DNA from: Clostridium sp. TW13 | Lineage (GTDB): Bacteria > Bacillota > Clostridia > Clostridiales > Clostridiaceae | Assembly (NCBI RefSeq): GCF_024345225.1 | Contig: NZ_BROD01000001.1 | Coordinates: 868,001 to 932,000 of the forward strand | Direction of reading: 5' to 3' | Length of the DNA: 64,000 nucleotides | Shown here: piece by piece, positions 43,625 to 53,668 of the stretch | How the letters are laid out: every line of letters starts with the position of its first letter | Position numbering within the stretch: the first letter of the stretch is position 1 | Made by a program: the position numbers and the translations under genes | Notes under the pieces: model-generated | The model's input: only the letters and a program-made list of their open reading frames with translations | Database searches by the model: none | What the model was told of the DNA's origin: nothing

Positions 43625-43918
43625 TTGAAAAGGAAACTGTTTATTTTTAGTATATTTATTATTTTATTTGTAGTATTCGGAGCTTTGGTAAAGGTTAACT
43701 TGGTATTAAACGATAATACTGCTTCTTTAGAAAGTTTAAACGGATCTGTTGATAAATCTTTATTGAGTTCTGAACTTGGAAAAGGTGTATCAAAACTTTA
43801 TAGTGATAAAAGTCAAATAAAATTGTATAATAAAGATGATGTGTATTATATAGATTTAGATAATAAACTTTATAAAATAGACTTAAGAGATATAAAAGCA
43901 AAACTTGGACTAAGATGA
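43625..43918 (+). CDS. small membrane-anchored protein of unknown function
   Basis: From TTG 43625 the product is 97 residues: a short basic start, one hydrophobic helix (about 5-25, LFIFSIFIILFVVFGAL), then an extracytoplasmic or intermembrane tail with SDKSQIKLYNKDDVYYIDLDN. GGGGGTG (43611-43617) is 7 bases before this TTG, so the longer frame from 43583 is not favoured. It sits between spoIIP and lepA. I know no family for it; its neighbourhood hints at sporulation but does not prove it. Confidence 0.6.
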   Translation: MKRKLFIFSIFIILFVVFGALVKVNLVLNDNTASLESLNGSVDKSLLSSELGKGVSKLYSDKSQIKLYNKDDVYYIDLDNKLYKIDLRDIKAKLGLR

Positions 43919-43929
43919 AATTTATCATA

Positions 43930-43960
43930 TTGACAATTCTCCAGCAAGTTATGATATAAT
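43930..43960 (+). promoter_or_regulatory. sigma-A promoter of lepA
   Basis: TTGACA (43930-43935) and TATAAT (43955-43960) with a 19-base spacer and a TG just before the -10, about 65 bases upstream of lepA. Confidence 0.65.
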
Positions 43961-44026
43961 TTTACGAGATTTAAAAATGGGGGTGAGTTCTAAGCTAAAC
44001 ATAGAGTTTTAGTTTAGAGTTATGAT

Positions 44027-45832
44027 ATGACAGAAGATAGACAAAAGTATATAAGAAACTTCTCTATAGTAGCTCATATTGATCATGGTAAGTCAACTTT
44101 AGCAGATAGATTATTAGAGAAAACAGGAACATTAACAGCAAGAGAAATGGAAGCACAAGTTCTAGATAACATGGAACTTGAGAAAGAAAGAGGGATAACA
44201 ATAAAATCCCAAGCAGCAAGACTTATATATAAAAGAGAGGATGGTCAAGAGTATATATTGAATTTAATAGATACTCCTGGACATGTAGACTTTACATATG
44301 AGGTATCAAGAAGTCTTGCAGCATGTGAGGGCGCAGTGTTAGTCGTAGATGCAACTCAAGGAATACAAGCACAAACACTTGCAAATTGTTATCTTGCTTT
44401 AGATAATGATTTAGAGATAGTACCGGTTATAAACAAAATAGATCTTCCGAGTGCTAGACCTGATGAAATTAAAACAGAAATAGAAGATGTTATAGGTATT
44501 GAAGCTTCAGATGCACCATTAATATCAGCAAAAACAGGACTTAATATTGAGGATGTTTTAGAGGCAGTAGTTGAAAAGGTACCTTGTCCAACAGGAGATG
44601 CAGAAGCTCCATTGAAGGCTCTTATTTTTGATTCATATTATGACAGCTATAAAGGTGTTGTAAATCACGTTAGAGTTATAGATGGAAGAGTAAAACCAGG
44701 GACTAAAATAAAGCTTATGGCGACTAATAAGATTTATGAGGTTGTTGAAGTAGGAGTATTTACACCTAATGTATTACCAGTGCCTGAATTAAGTGCTGGA
44801 GACGTTGGATACATTACAGCTTCAATAAAGAATGTTAGAGATGCCAGAGTTGGAGATACTATAACTTATGCTGATAGACCTACAGAAAAGGCTTTAGCAG
44901 GATATAAGCCAGCTATACCTATGGTTTATTCAGGTATATATCCTGTAGATGGCGCAAAATATGGTGAATTAAAAGATGCTTTAGAAAAGCTTCAAATTAA
45001 TGATGCAGCTTTAAATTTTGAACCTGAAACTTCAGTAGCCTTAGGATTTGGATTTAGATGTGGTTTCCTAGGTTTATTGCATATGGAAATCATTCAAGAA
45101 AGAATTGAAAGAGAATTTAATCTAGATATTATAACTACAGCTCCATCAGTTATTTATAAGGTTACAAAGACAGATGGAACGTTAATGGAACTTACAAATC
45201 CAACAAACTTACCACCTGCAACTGAAATAGATTTTATGGAGGAACCATTGGTTAAGGCGTCTATTATATCACCTACTGACTATGTAGGATCTATAATGGA
45301 ACTTTGCCAAGATAGAAGAGGTAAGTTCATTAATATGGATTACATTGAGGAAACAAGAGTAGTGATTCACTATCACATTCCTTTAAATGAAATAGTCTAT
45401 GATTTCTTTGATACCTTAAAATCTAGAACTAAGGGTTATGCATCCTTAGATTATGAATTGATTGGATATGAAAAGTCTGACTTAATTAAGCTTGATATTC
45501 TTTTAAATGGAGATGTAGTTGATGCGTTGTCTATGATAGTACCTAGAGAACGAGCTTATGATAGGGGAAGAGGAATTTGTGAAAGATTGAAAGAAATAAT
45601 CCCTAGACAAATGTTTGAGGTTCCAATCCAAGCAACCATTGGAAGCAAGATAATAGCAAGAGAGACTGTAAAAGCTATGAGAAAAGATGTTCTTGCAAAA
45701 TGTTATGGTGGAGATATTTCTAGAAAGAAGAAGCTTTTAGAAAAACAAAAAGAAGGAAAGAAGAGAATGAGACAGGTTGGTTCTGTAGAGGTGCCACAGG
45801 AAGCTTTTATGAGTATTTTAAAAGTAGATTAA
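44027..45832 (+). CDS. lepA: elongation factor 4 (LepA)
   Basis: LepA is a ribosome-binding GTPase related to EF-G. The 601-residue protein has G1 AHIDHGKST (about residue 16), G2 region [14 protein letters not shown]3 DTPGHVDF, G4 [11 protein letters not shown], the EF-G-like domains and the LepA-specific C-terminus ([33 protein letters not shown]). No domain IV is present, as expected. The ribosome site before the ATG is weak, and a second ATG lies 5 bases upstream out of frame. hemW follows 20 bases downstream, the usual order. Confidence 0.98.
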   Translation: MTEDRQKYIRNFSIVAHIDHGKSTLADRLLEKTGTLTAREMEAQVLDNMELEKERGITIKSQAARLIYKREDGQEYILNLIDTPGHVDFTYEVSRSLAACEGAVLVVDATQGIQAQTLANCYLALDNDLEIVPVINKIDLPSARPDEIKTEIEDVIGIEASDAPLISAKTGLNIEDVLEAVVEKVPCPTGDAEAPLKALIFDSYYDSYKGVVNHVRVIDGRVKPGTKIKLMATNKIYEVVEVGVFTPNVLPVPELSAGDVGYITASIKNVRDARVGDTITYADRPTEKALAGYKPAIPMVYSGIYPVDGAKYGELKDALEKLQINDAALNFEPETSVALGFGFRCGFLGLLHMEIIQERIEREFNLDIITTAPSVIYKVTKTDGTLMELTNPTNLPPATEIDFMEEPLVKASIISPTDYVGSIMELCQDRRGKFINMDYIEETRVVIHYHIPLNEIVYDFFDTLKSRTKGYASLDYELIGYEKSDLIKLDILLNGDVVDALSMIVPRERAYDRGRGICERLKEIIPRQMFEVPIQATIGSKIIARETVKAMRKDVLAKCYGGDISRKKKLLEKQKEGKKRMRQVGSVEVPQEAFMSILKVD

Positions 45833-45852
45833 TAAGAAAATGGAGTGATAAA

Positions 45853-46986
45853 ATGAAAGAAATTTCATTATATATTCATATACCTTTTTGTAAAAATAAG
45901 TGTATGTATTGTGACTTTCCTTCATTCTCCGGTAAAGATAATTTAAAGCAAAGATATGTAGATGCCTTATGTAAAGAAATTGAACTTAAGGCAAGTAAAT
46001 ATAAAATAAAGACTATTTTTATAGGTGGGGGAACTCCCACCTATTTGTCTATACAAGAATTGAACAACCTATTTGCTTCAATCAATAAATTAGCTTTTGC
46101 CGAAGATTTAGAGTTTACTGTAGAATGCAATCCAGGAACTTTGAGTGAGGAAAAATTACTGCTTATGAAAACCGCAGGTGTAAATAGACTTAGTATTGGA
46201 CTTCAGGCAACACAAAATACTTTATTAAAAACAATTGGACGTATTCATAATTTTAAGGAATTTGAAGAAAATTTTTTACTTGCTAGAAAAGTTGGGTTTA
46301 AGAATATAAATGTTGATTTAATGTTTGCTTTGCCAGATCAAAGTGTGCAAGATTGGGAAGAAACTTTGAACAAGGTTACAGAATTGAATCCAGAACATAT
46401 ATCTGCCTATAGCTTAATTATTGAAGAAGGCACACCTTTTTGTAAATTATATAATGAGGATAAACTTAATCTTCCGTCTGAAGATGAGGAAAGATTAATG
46501 TACTCAAAGACTATAGAATTTTTGAAGTTTAAAAATTATAATCAATATGAGATATCTAATTTTGCTAAGGAAGGTAAACAATGCAGACACAACATTGTTT
46601 ATTGGAGGTTGGAAGAATATTTAGGTTGTGGTTCATCAGCAGCTGGCTATATTGATGGAATAAGGTATAAGAACAAAGAAATTATTGAAGAGTATATTGA
46701 ATCAATAGAGAGAAATGTTGAAGCATTGGAAGAGAAAGTTGAAAATTCATTAGAAGATACTATGGAAGAGTTTATATTTATGGGACTTAGGATGATAGAA
46801 GGTATAAATGAAGAAAAATTTTTTGATAAGTTCAAAGTAAAGATTGATGATGTATATTTGGATGTTATTAATAAGCACATAAATGAAGGATTATTGATTC
46901 GAAAAGATAATACTTTAGCATTAACGCCCAAAGGTATAGAATTTTCAAATTATGTAATGAGTGATTTTATTTTAACTTGTGAGTAG
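45853..46986 (+). CDS. hemW: radical SAM heme chaperone HemW
   Basis: HemW binds heme and a [4Fe-4S] cluster and is thought to insert heme into respiratory proteins. The 377-residue protein has HIPFCKNKCMYCDFPSF (CxxxCxxC) near residue 9, FIGGGTPTYLS, ECNPGTLSEE, RLSIGLQ and the C-terminal HemN-type domain with NIVYWRLEEYLGCGSSAAG. The position after lepA and upstream of hrcA marks it as HemW rather than the coproporphyrinogen dehydrogenase HemN. Its stop codon lies inside a terminator stem. Confidence 0.95.
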   Translation: MKEISLYIHIPFCKNKCMYCDFPSFSGKDNLKQRYVDALCKEIELKASKYKIKTIFIGGGTPTYLSIQELNNLFASINKLAFAEDLEFTVECNPGTLSEEKLLLMKTAGVNRLSIGLQATQNTLLKTIGRIHNFKEFEENFLLARKVGFKNINVDLMFALPDQSVQDWEETLNKVTELNPEHISAYSLIIEEGTPFCKLYNEDKLNLPSEDEERLMYSKTIEFLKFKNYNQYEISNFAKEGKQCRHNIVYWRLEEYLGCGSSAAGYIDGIRYKNKEIIEEYIESIERNVEALEEKVENSLEDTMEEFIFMGLRMIEGINEEKFFDKFKVKIDDVYLDVINKHINEGLLIRKDNTLALTPKGIEFSNYVMSDFILTCE

Positions 46987-47014
46987 TGGATTGCACTATT
47001 CACAAGTGTTTTTT
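46976..47014 (+). terminator. terminator overlapping the hemW stop codon
   Basis: A 13-bp stem with one G-U pair (46976-46988 with 46994-47006) is followed by TGTTTTTTATAT. Its left arm includes the last codons and stop of hemW. Confidence 0.8.
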
Positions 47015-47052
47015 ATATATAAGAGAATACATGTTATATATGTATTCAGAAC

Positions 47053-47145
47053 GTATGTAGAACTATTCCACTTAAATGTTGGTGAAAAAAGTGTCGAATT
47101 TTTGCAACTTGTCCACCAACATTATTATGGAATAGTTCTATACAG
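47053..47145 (+). repeat. palindromic repeat family 1, copy C
   Basis: About 93 bases bounded by TAGAACTATTCCA (47058-47070) and TGGAATAGTTCTA (47128-47140); the inner arms continue to TGTTGGT/ACCAACA. TGTCGAA lies at 47092-47098. It lies about 115 bases upstream of the transposase gene. Confidence 0.8.
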
Positions 47146-47260
47146 ATTTAAATTGATACATATAATATCACCTTTATAAAAAGTTCCAAATGAGTGAATA
47201 TAATTAATTTGCGCAGTTAATAATCATAATAGAACATATTTTCTGAATGGAGTGATTCTT

Positions 47261-48283
47261 GTGTGGATTAATAAATTAGACCTAGACTTATTTTCAACTA
47301 ACCAATATAACTGTGAAGCTAGTGAAAACTATATGAATGATTGTATAAGTTACTATAGTGACTTTTTTAAATATAGCAAAGAAATAACAAGTTGCCCACA
47401 CTGTGGTAGCAAGAATACTATAAAGTATGGGAGTATGAAATCTGGTGAAAATAAGCATAGAAGATATTTGTGCAAAGCTTGCAATAAAACATTTTCTGAA
47501 ATTACAACATTCCCATTAAGTTATAGTAAAAAAAACGTAAATATGTGGATAGAATATATAGGCTGTATGGCTAAAGGTATGACATTAAGAGCAATATCAG
47601 AAGAATTAAAAATAAATGTTAAAACAGCTTTTGCGTGGCGACATAAGATACTTAGTGCTATAGAGAATAAAGTGATGGCCAAAGAGCTTTATCATCATGT
47701 TCAAATTGATGACGTTATAATGAGAAAAAACCTAAAAGGTAATAAGAAAGTTCCATTAGAAAAGAAAAAGGGTAGATTAATGTATTCAGTATTTGAAACG
47801 CCAGAAAATGAAAGAATAAGAGTAATGAGTTGTATAGATGATTCGGAAAATATATTTATAAGGGGAATAGATACTAGTGATATAAGTTGTACAGATGCAA
47901 AAAAAATCTTATCCCCGTTAGTAAAGCCAAAATCAATATTATGTACTGCAAGAAACTTTGCATATGTGAGTTTTGCAAAACAAAGTAAGCTTAAGATAGA
48001 ATTAAATAAATCTACAAAGCATAAAACAAAAACAGGAGAGTGGTTAGATAATAAAATAGCGAGAAGAAATGGTTTGAATTTTAATATATATACTGCTAAG
48101 TTCATGGGGGTTGCCACAAAATATGTAAATTATTATCTCAACTTATATGTTTGGGATATTAAGAACAAGGAAACTCAGTTTTGTGTTGCAATAAAACAGC
48201 TATTTATACACTTATTGAATAGTAATAAAGTTTTGAGAAATATTGATTTTAAAAATGTGACATTAGAAGGAGTGACAGCTTAA
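47261..48283 (+). CDS. IS1595-like transposase, possibly inactive
   Basis: The 340-residue protein has an N-terminal zinc ribbon (CPHCGSKN and CKACNKTF, about residues 45-80), a helix-turn-helix (GMTLRAISEELKINVKTAFAW) and a C-terminal ISXO2/IS1595-like DDE region: VQIDDVIMRKN at the first acidic site and FMGVATKYVNYYLN, as in FRGVSTKYL-type ends. The middle acidic site, normally within a TDG or SDG motif, reads LCTARNFAY, so that Asp seems to be missing. GGAGTG is 6 bases before GTG 47261, favoured over GTG 47252. No clear terminal inverted repeats were found around the gene. It interrupts the conserved hemW-hrcA junction. Confidence 0.75.
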   Translation: MWINKLDLDLFSTNQYNCEASENYMNDCISYYSDFFKYSKEITSCPHCGSKNTIKYGSMKSGENKHRRYLCKACNKTFSEITTFPLSYSKKNVNMWIEYIGCMAKGMTLRAISEELKINVKTAFAWRHKILSAIENKVMAKELYHHVQIDDVIMRKNLKGNKKVPLEKKKGRLMYSVFETPENERIRVMSCIDDSENIFIRGIDTSDISCTDAKKILSPLVKPKSILCTARNFAYVSFAKQSKLKIELNKSTKHKTKTGEWLDNKIARRNGLNFNIYTAKFMGVATKYVNYYLNLYVWDIKNKETQFCVAIKQLFIHLLNSNKVLRNIDFKNVTLEGVTA

Positions 48284-48550
48284 TAATTAATTTGTTTTGT
48301 ATAAAAATGAATTAATGAATTTATAAAAGAATACTAATGTTTAACAATGAATGTTCAAATAGTGTCTAAATATTTTTGTTAAAGTGTAGTTAAGAATAAT
48401 TTTTTATATAGATAAAATAATAATAGTATAATTTTAAATAAAATATTTTGAAATTATGAGATATTAAAAGAAAAATAAAGAAAGTTACAGAAAAAATTAA
48501 AATAACCATAGAAATTAAAAAAATAAATGCAAAAAACAGTTTTATTCAAA
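48284..48550. other. AT-rich gap before the hrcA promoter
   Basis: About 270 bases (345 to the hrcA start) of extremely AT-rich DNA with no open frame, hairpin or RNA gene that I can support. No inverted repeat matching the region upstream of 47261 was found. Confidence 0.6.
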
Positions 48551-48579
48551 TTGACAAATTGGCTAAGAAATAATATATT
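48551..48579 (+). promoter_or_regulatory. sigma-A promoter of the hrcA operon
   Basis: TTGACA (48551-48556), 17-base spacer, TATATT (48574-48579). The expected transcription start falls just before the CIRCE element. Confidence 0.88.
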
Positions 48580-48592
48580 TAGAACATAGTCA

Positions 48593-48619
48593 TTAGCACT
48601 CAATAGAAGTGAGTGCTAA
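48593..48619 (+). promoter_or_regulatory. CIRCE operator
   Basis: TTAGCACTC (48593-48601), 9 bases, GAGTGCTAA (48611-48619): a perfect CIRCE. HrcA, stabilised by GroEL, binds it and represses the operon until heat shock. Confidence 0.97.
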
Positions 48620-48629
48620 CAGAAAGGCG

Positions 48630-49658
48630 GTGTTAGTTATAGACGAGAGAAAAATTAAAATCTTACAAGTAATTATTAATGACTATATAACTACTGGAGA
48701 GCCAGTAGGGTCTAGAACTATCGCTAAAAAATATGATCTTGGAATAAGTTCAGCAACAATTAGAAATGAAATGTCAGACTTAGAAGAGTTGGGATATTTG
48801 GAGCAGCCTCATACCTCTGCTGGTAGAATACCATCAAGTAAAGGCTATAGGCTCTACGTAGATAAGCTGATGGAACATCAAAAGCTATCACTAGAAGAAC
48901 AGTTAATTATAAAAAATCAAATAGTTGATATGGCATTACTTGAAGTAGATAAGATGGTTAAACAAGTTAGCTCTTTATTATCAGAACTAACAAAGTTAAC
49001 CTGTGTAGTAAAGACACCTTCTCTACAAAGTGCATATATTAAATCATTGCAGCTTATGCCAATTGATGAAAAGAATGTTTTAATAGTAATTGTTACAGAT
49101 AGGGGTGTAAAAAACAATATTATAAAAGTTGCTAAAATATTAAGCAACACTGAATTTACAAGAATTAATGAGATATTAAATTCAAGGCTTAGAAATTTAA
49201 CTATAAATGAAATAAACCTTCAGGTTATAAATTCACTTAGGGGAGATTTAGAAGGCTATGAAGAAATCTTTAATCCATTAATAAAGGTGTTATATGATAC
49301 TTTAAATAGTAATGATGTATCAGAAGTTTTTACAGAGGGTACTACAAATATCTTTAATTACCCAGAATACAATGATATAGAAAGAGCAAAGGAAATTTTG
49401 AATTTGTTTGATGATAAGCAAAATTTAAATCAATTATTAGAAAGCAAAGGAGAGCTATCAATTAAGATAGGAGATGAAAATTACATCCCCGAAGCTCAAA
49501 ATTGTAGTGTGATTTCAGCAGTTTATTTCATTGATGATATGCCGCTTGGCACTATCGGACTTATAGGACCAAGAAGAATAAATTATTCTAAAGTAGTCTC
49601 TATTATGGCTGAGGTTATGAAGGAATTAAATGAAACTATTAAAAATAAACAAATATAG
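48630..49658 (+). CDS. hrcA: heat-inducible transcription repressor HrcA
   Basis: HrcA binds CIRCE upstream of its own operon and of groESL. The winged-helix N-terminus is [26 protein letters not shown] and [30 protein letters not shown], followed by the GAF-like dimer domain. The start is unclear: the frame opens at GTG 48609, inside CIRCE, which is unlikely. The strong AAGGCGGTG site (48624-48632) best serves a codon near 48636-48641, but these are GTT and ATA; GTG 48630 is the nearest normal start and gives 342 residues. The choice affects only about three residues. Confidence 0.94.
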   Translation: MLVIDERKIKILQVIINDYITTGEPVGSRTIAKKYDLGISSATIRNEMSDLEELGYLEQPHTSAGRIPSSKGYRLYVDKLMEHQKLSLEEQLIIKNQIVDMALLEVDKMVKQVSSLLSELTKLTCVVKTPSLQSAYIKSLQLMPIDEKNVLIVIVTDRGVKNNIIKVAKILSNTEFTRINEILNSRLRNLTINEINLQVINSLRGDLEGYEEIFNPLIKVLYDTLNSNDVSEVFTEGTTNIFNYPEYNDIERAKEILNLFDDKQNLNQLLESKGELSIKIGDENYIPEAQNCSVISAVYFIDDMPLGTIGLIGPRRINYSKVVSIMAEVMKELNETIKNKQI

Positions 49659-49701
49659 ATAGTAACTCAAAAAGAAATAGAGATGAGGTGTAGATAAAGC
49701 G

Positions 49702-50328
49702 ATGGATGATAAAAAAAATGAAGATTTAAAAGAAGAAATAGAGGAAAAAGAAGAAACTGTAGATAATTGTGATTGCTGTTCTGATGAGGATTGTAAAGAA
49801 AAAGTAAAAGCTGAATCAGAGGAAACAGAAAACAATGTTGAAACTGAAGAGAATAAATTTGAAAAGTTAACTGAAGAATTATTCAAAGTTAAAAATGAAA
49901 ACAGCAAACTAAATAATGAAATGAATGCTTTAAAAGATAGACTTGTTAGATTAAATGCAGAATATGAAAACTTTAGAAAGAGAACTGCCAAAGAAAAAGA
50001 AGCTATATATACAGATGCTTGTGCAGATGTATTAAAAGAGATGTTTGGAGTGTTAGACAACTTGGAAAGAGCTGTAGCTGTTGAAGGTTCAGTTGAAGAT
50101 TTAAAACAAGGTGTTGATATGACAGTTAGACAATTCCATGGTGCTTTTGAAAAGCTAGGAGTTGAAGAAATAGATGCTTCAGGCGAGTTTGATCCCAACT
50201 TTCACCAAGCAGTTATGCATGTGCAAGATGAGAGTTTTGGAAAAAATTCCATTGTGGAAGTGTTTCAAAAAGGTTATAAAAAAGCTGATAAAGTCTTAAG
50301 ATTTACAATTGTTAAGGTTGCAAATTAA
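49702..50328 (+). CDS. grpE: nucleotide exchange factor GrpE
   Basis: GrpE releases ADP from DnaK. The 208-residue protein has an acidic, disordered N-terminus, a long coiled coil (about 45-110, with RLVRLNAEYENFRKRTAKEK) and the C-terminal beta wing (DPNFHQAVMHV, GYKKADKVLRFTIVKVAN). An unusual feature is a Cys cluster in the tail (DNCDCCSDEDCKEK, about residues 22-35). Second gene of the hrcA operon, 35 bases before dnaK. Confidence 0.97.
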   Translation: MDDKKNEDLKEEIEEKEETVDNCDCCSDEDCKEKVKAESEETENNVETEENKFEKLTEELFKVKNENSKLNNEMNALKDRLVRLNAEYENFRKRTAKEKEAIYTDACADVLKEMFGVLDNLERAVAVEGSVEDLKQGVDMTVRQFHGAFEKLGVEEIDASGEFDPNFHQAVMHVQDESFGKNSIVEVFQKGYKKADKVLRFTIVKVAN

Positions 50329-50362
50329 ATATATAATATGGAAAAATTAGGAGGAATAAAAA

Positions 50363-52219
50363 ATGGCAAAAATAATAGGTATAGATTTAGGAACTACTAA
50401 CTCATGTGTATCAGTAATGGAAGGTGGAGAACCAGTCGTTATAGCTAACTCAGAAGGAGCAAGAACAACTCCATCAGTTGTTTCATTCCAAGCAGATGGA
50501 GAAAGATTAGTTGGTCAAGTAGCAAAAAGACAAGCAATTACTAATCCTGATAAAACTATAATGTCAATAAAGAGACATATGGGAACAGACTTCAAAGTTA
50601 ATATAGATGGAAAAGATCATACTCCACAAGAAATTTCAGCTATGGTTCTTCAAAAGATAAAGGCAGATGCTGAAGCATACTTAGGAGAAAAAGTAACAGA
50701 TGCAGTTATTACAGTACCAGCTTACTTCAATGATAGCCAAAGACAGGCAACAAAAGATGCTGGAAAGATTGCAGGACTTAATGTATTAAGAATAATCAAT
50801 GAACCAACAGCTGCAGCTTTAGCTTACGGTCTTGATAAAATGGATTCAACTCACAAAATATTAGTATTTGACCTTGGTGGTGGTACTTTTGATGTATCTA
50901 TTCTTGAACTTGGTGATGGAGTATTCGAAGTAAAATCAACAAATGGAGATACTAAACTTGGTGGAGATGACTTTGACCAAAAGGTTATAGATTTCATAGC
51001 AGATGATTTCAAAGCTAAGAACAATATAGATTTAAGAAATGATAAGATGGCTTTACAAAGATTAAAAGAAGCAGCTGAAAAAGCTAAGATAGAATTATCA
51101 TCTTCAAATCAAACTATAATAAACTTACCATTTATTACTGCTGATGCAACAGGTCCAAAGCATATAGAGTTAACATTAACAAGAGCAAAATTCAATGAAA
51201 TTACTCATGATTTAGTTCAAAGAACTTTAGAACCAATGAGAAAAGCATTAAGTGATGCAGGACTTTCAATAAACGATATAGATAAAATAATCTTAGTTGG
51301 TGGTTCAACAAGAATACCAGCAGTTCAAGAAGCAGTTAAGAGCTTTACTGGAAAAGAACCTTCAAAGGGAGTAAATCCAGATGAATGTGTTGCAGTTGGA
51401 GCAGCAATTCAAGGTGGAGTTTTAACTGGAGAAGTTAAAGACGTATTATTATTAGATGTTACACCATTAACATTAGGAATTGAAACTTTAGGTGGAGTTG
51501 CAACTCCATTAATTGAAAGAAATACAACTATACCAACAAGAAAGAGCCAAGTGTTCTCTACTGCAGCTGATAGCCAAACTTCAGTTGAAATTCACGTAGT
51601 TCAAGGTGAAAGACAAATGGCAGCTGACAATAAGAGTTTAGGAAGATTCACTTTATCAGGAATTGCGCCAGCTCCAAGAGGAATTCCTCAAATTGAAGTA
51701 ACTTTTGATATTGATGCTAACGGTATTGTTAAGGTATCAGCTGTTGATAAGGCTACAAACAAGGAAGCTAATATCACAATTACTGCTTCAACAAACTTAA
51801 GTGATGATGAAATTGATAAGGCAGTAAAAGAAGCAGAAAGATTTGCTGAAGAAGATAAGAAGAGAAAAGAATCAATAGAAATAAAGAATAATGCTGAGCA
51901 AATGGTTTATCAAACTGAAAAAGCATTAACTGATCTTGGAGATAAGGTTTCAGCTGAAGATAAATCAAAGGTAGAAGCTAAGCTTGATGAATTAAAGAAA
52001 GTTAAAGATGGAGAAGACCTAGAAGCAATAAAGAAGGCTACTGAAGAAGTAACTCAAGAATTCTATGCTATATCATCAAAGATGTATGCAGATGCACAAG
52101 GACAAAATCCAGGTGCAGCAGGTTTTGATCCAAACAATATGGGTGGAGCACAACAAGGACAACAACCTAAAGACGATAACGTAGTAGATGCTGATTTTAA
52201 AGTAGACGATGAAAAATAA
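50363..52219 (+). CDS. dnaK: chaperone DnaK (Hsp70)
   Basis: The 618-residue ATP-driven chaperone shows [13 protein letters not shown] at the N-terminus, the phosphate-2 loop [13 protein letters not shown], the adenosine motif [12 protein letters not shown], the linker [15 protein letters not shown] and the helical lid after about residue 500. It lacks the extra segment of Gram-negative DnaK in the ATPase domain, as usual for Firmicutes. AGGAGG lies before the ATG. Codon use is more biased to highly used codons than in its neighbours, as expected for an abundant protein. A terminator with partial function lies between it and dnaJ. Confidence 0.99.
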   Translation: MAKIIGIDLGTTNSCVSVMEGGEPVVIANSEGARTTPSVVSFQADGERLVGQVAKRQAITNPDKTIMSIKRHMGTDFKVNIDGKDHTPQEISAMVLQKIKADAEAYLGEKVTDAVITVPAYFNDSQRQATKDAGKIAGLNVLRIINEPTAAALAYGLDKMDSTHKILVFDLGGGTFDVSILELGDGVFEVKSTNGDTKLGGDDFDQKVIDFIADDFKAKNNIDLRNDKMALQRLKEAAEKAKIELSSSNQTIINLPFITADATGPKHIELTLTRAKFNEITHDLVQRTLEPMRKALSDAGLSINDIDKIILVGGSTRIPAVQEAVKSFTGKEPSKGVNPDECVAVGAAIQGGVLTGEVKDVLLLDVTPLTLGIETLGGVATPLIERNTTIPTRKSQVFSTAADSQTSVEIHVVQGERQMAADNKSLGRFTLSGIAPAPRGIPQIEVTFDIDANGIVKVSAVDKATNKEANITITASTNLSDDEIDKAVKEAERFAEEDKKRKESIEIKNNAEQMVYQTEKALTDLGDKVSAEDKSKVEAKLDELKKVKDGEDLEAIKKATEEVTQEFYAISSKMYADAQGQNPGAAGFDPNNMGGAQQGQQPKDDNVVDADFKVDDEK

Positions 52220-52252
52220 TTTGAAGTAAAACACTGTTTTAGTTATAATAAC

Positions 52253-52283
52253 AAAGGGAAGGCATTTACGTCTTCCCTTTTCT
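52253..52283 (+). terminator. hairpin/terminator between dnaK and dnaJ
   Basis: A perfect 9-bp stem (52253-52261 with 52272-52280) with a 10-base loop and a short T run. It may lower dnaJ relative to dnaK. Confidence 0.72.
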
Positions 52284-52306
52284 AAATAAGTATAGGTGGT
52301 GAACCC

Positions 52307-53434
52307 ATGGCTAGTAAAGATTATTATGAGGTACTTGGACTAGAGAAAGGTGCAAGTGATGAAGAAATAAAGAGAGCTTTTAAGAAGCAAGCATTAAAAT
52401 ATCATCCAGATAGAAATCAAGGTAATGATGAAGCAGAAGAAAAGTTCAAAGAAATAAATGAAGCTTACCAAGTATTATCAGATCCTGAAAAGAAAGCAAG
52501 ATACGATCAGTATGGTACTGCTGATTTTAATGGTGGTTTTGATGGTGGCTTTGACTTCTCAAATATGGGAGGTGGCTTTGGAGATATTTTTGAAACTATA
52601 TTTGGAGGCGGTTTTGGTGGTGGCAGTTCTAATAGAAGAAATGCACCTCAAAGAGGCGATGATATTGAATATACTTTAAATTTAACTTTTGAAGAAGCTG
52701 TTTTTGGTGTTGAAAAAGAAATATCAGTTACAAGAAATGAAACGTGTACTACTTGTTCTGGATCAGGAGCAAAACCAGGAACTAGTCCTGTAACTTGTAG
52801 CAAATGTGGTGGAACAGGTCAAATAAAAGTACAAAGACAAACTCCTCTAGGAAATTTTGTTTCAACTTCAACTTGTGATAAGTGTGGTGGAAGAGGTAAA
52901 ACTATTGAAACACCATGTCCAGATTGTAGAGGAAGAGGTCATGTAAGAAAGAACAAGAAGATTACTGTTAATATTCCAGCAGGAGTTGACACTGGTAATG
53001 TTATGCCTTTAAGAGGACAAGGAGAACATGGAGTTAATGGAGGACCAGCAGGTGATTTATATATAAGAATAAATGTAGCCAATTCTAAGACATTTAAAAG
53101 AAAAGGAACAGATTTATATATAGATGAGCATGTAAGCATAGGCAAGGCTACTTTAGGAGCAGAATTAACAGTTCCATCTGTAGACGGTAATGTTAAAATA
53201 ACTGTTCCAGAAGGGACTCAATCTGGCACAATGTTGAGGTTAAAAGGTAAAGGTGTACCAAGAGTAAATTCTAGTGGAAGAGGAGATCAATACGTCAATA
53301 TAATTGTAGATATTCCTAAGAATTTAACTGACAAGCAAAAAGAAGCCTTAGCAAACTTTATGGAAGCTTGTGGTGAAACAGTAGAAGTTAAGGCACACAA
53401 AAAATCTCTTAAAGATATGTTTAATAAAAAGTAA
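52307..53434 (+). CDS. dnaJ: chaperone DnaJ (Hsp40)
   Basis: DnaJ stimulates DnaK. The 375-residue protein has the J domain (1-70, with the HPDR loop), a Gly/Phe-rich linker (about 75-110, [18 protein letters not shown]), four CxxCxGxG zinc motifs ([32 protein letters not shown]) and the C-terminal substrate domains. It is the type I, full-length form. Last gene of the hrcA heat-shock operon; a strong terminator follows. Confidence 0.99.
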   Translation: MASKDYYEVLGLEKGASDEEIKRAFKKQALKYHPDRNQGNDEAEEKFKEINEAYQVLSDPEKKARYDQYGTADFNGGFDGGFDFSNMGGGFGDIFETIFGGGFGGGSSNRRNAPQRGDDIEYTLNLTFEEAVFGVEKEISVTRNETCTTCSGSGAKPGTSPVTCSKCGGTGQIKVQRQTPLGNFVSTSTCDKCGGRGKTIETPCPDCRGRGHVRKNKKITVNIPAGVDTGNVMPLRGQGEHGVNGGPAGDLYIRINVANSKTFKRKGTDLYIDEHVSIGKATLGAELTVPSVDGNVKITVPEGTQSGTMLRLKGKGVPRVNSSGRGDQYVNIIVDIPKNLTDKQKEALANFMEACGETVEVKAHKKSLKDMFNKK

Positions 53435-53464
53435 AATAGGGCATAATTTAAAGAGCTATTTAGA

Positions 53465-53510
53465 AAAGTCCTTGAGATAGAGTTATTGAAATCTCAAGGA
53501 CTTTATATTT
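53465..53510 (+). terminator. terminator of the heat-shock operon
   Basis: A perfect 14-bp stem (53465-53478 with 53491-53504), 12-base loop, then TATATTTG. Confidence 0.83.
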
Positions 53511-53549
53511 GTTTAATATATAGATTATTTTTATGTGTAAAAATTCCAA

Positions 53550-53577
53550 TTGTATTTAGTACACTAGAGTGTATAAT
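53550..53577 (+). promoter_or_regulatory. prmA promoter with overlapping operator-like repeat
   Basis: TTGTAT (53550-53555) and TATAAT (53572-53577) are 16 bases apart. Arms TACACT (53560-53565) and AGTGTA (53568-53573) form an inverted repeat that overlaps the spacer and -10, as a repressor site would. Confidence 0.45.
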
Positions 53578-53668
53578 GAACACTTTATTAATTTCTATAG
53601 ACATAGAAAAAGGTAAAGTGTAAAATTAATTATTAATTGAAGTATGTGAGATTGAAAGGATGATATAA

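Noticed and set aside
46979-47179. Plus-strand frame across the hemW terminator and palindromic repeat copy C
   Set aside because: It is open only because it runs through a palindrome; it starts inside hemW, lacks a ribosome site and encodes nothing recognisable.
49626-50198. 190-codon minus-strand frame opposite grpE
   Set aside because: It is the Ser-rich mirror of the Glu/Lys-rich GrpE frame, a common artefact, and grpE is certain.
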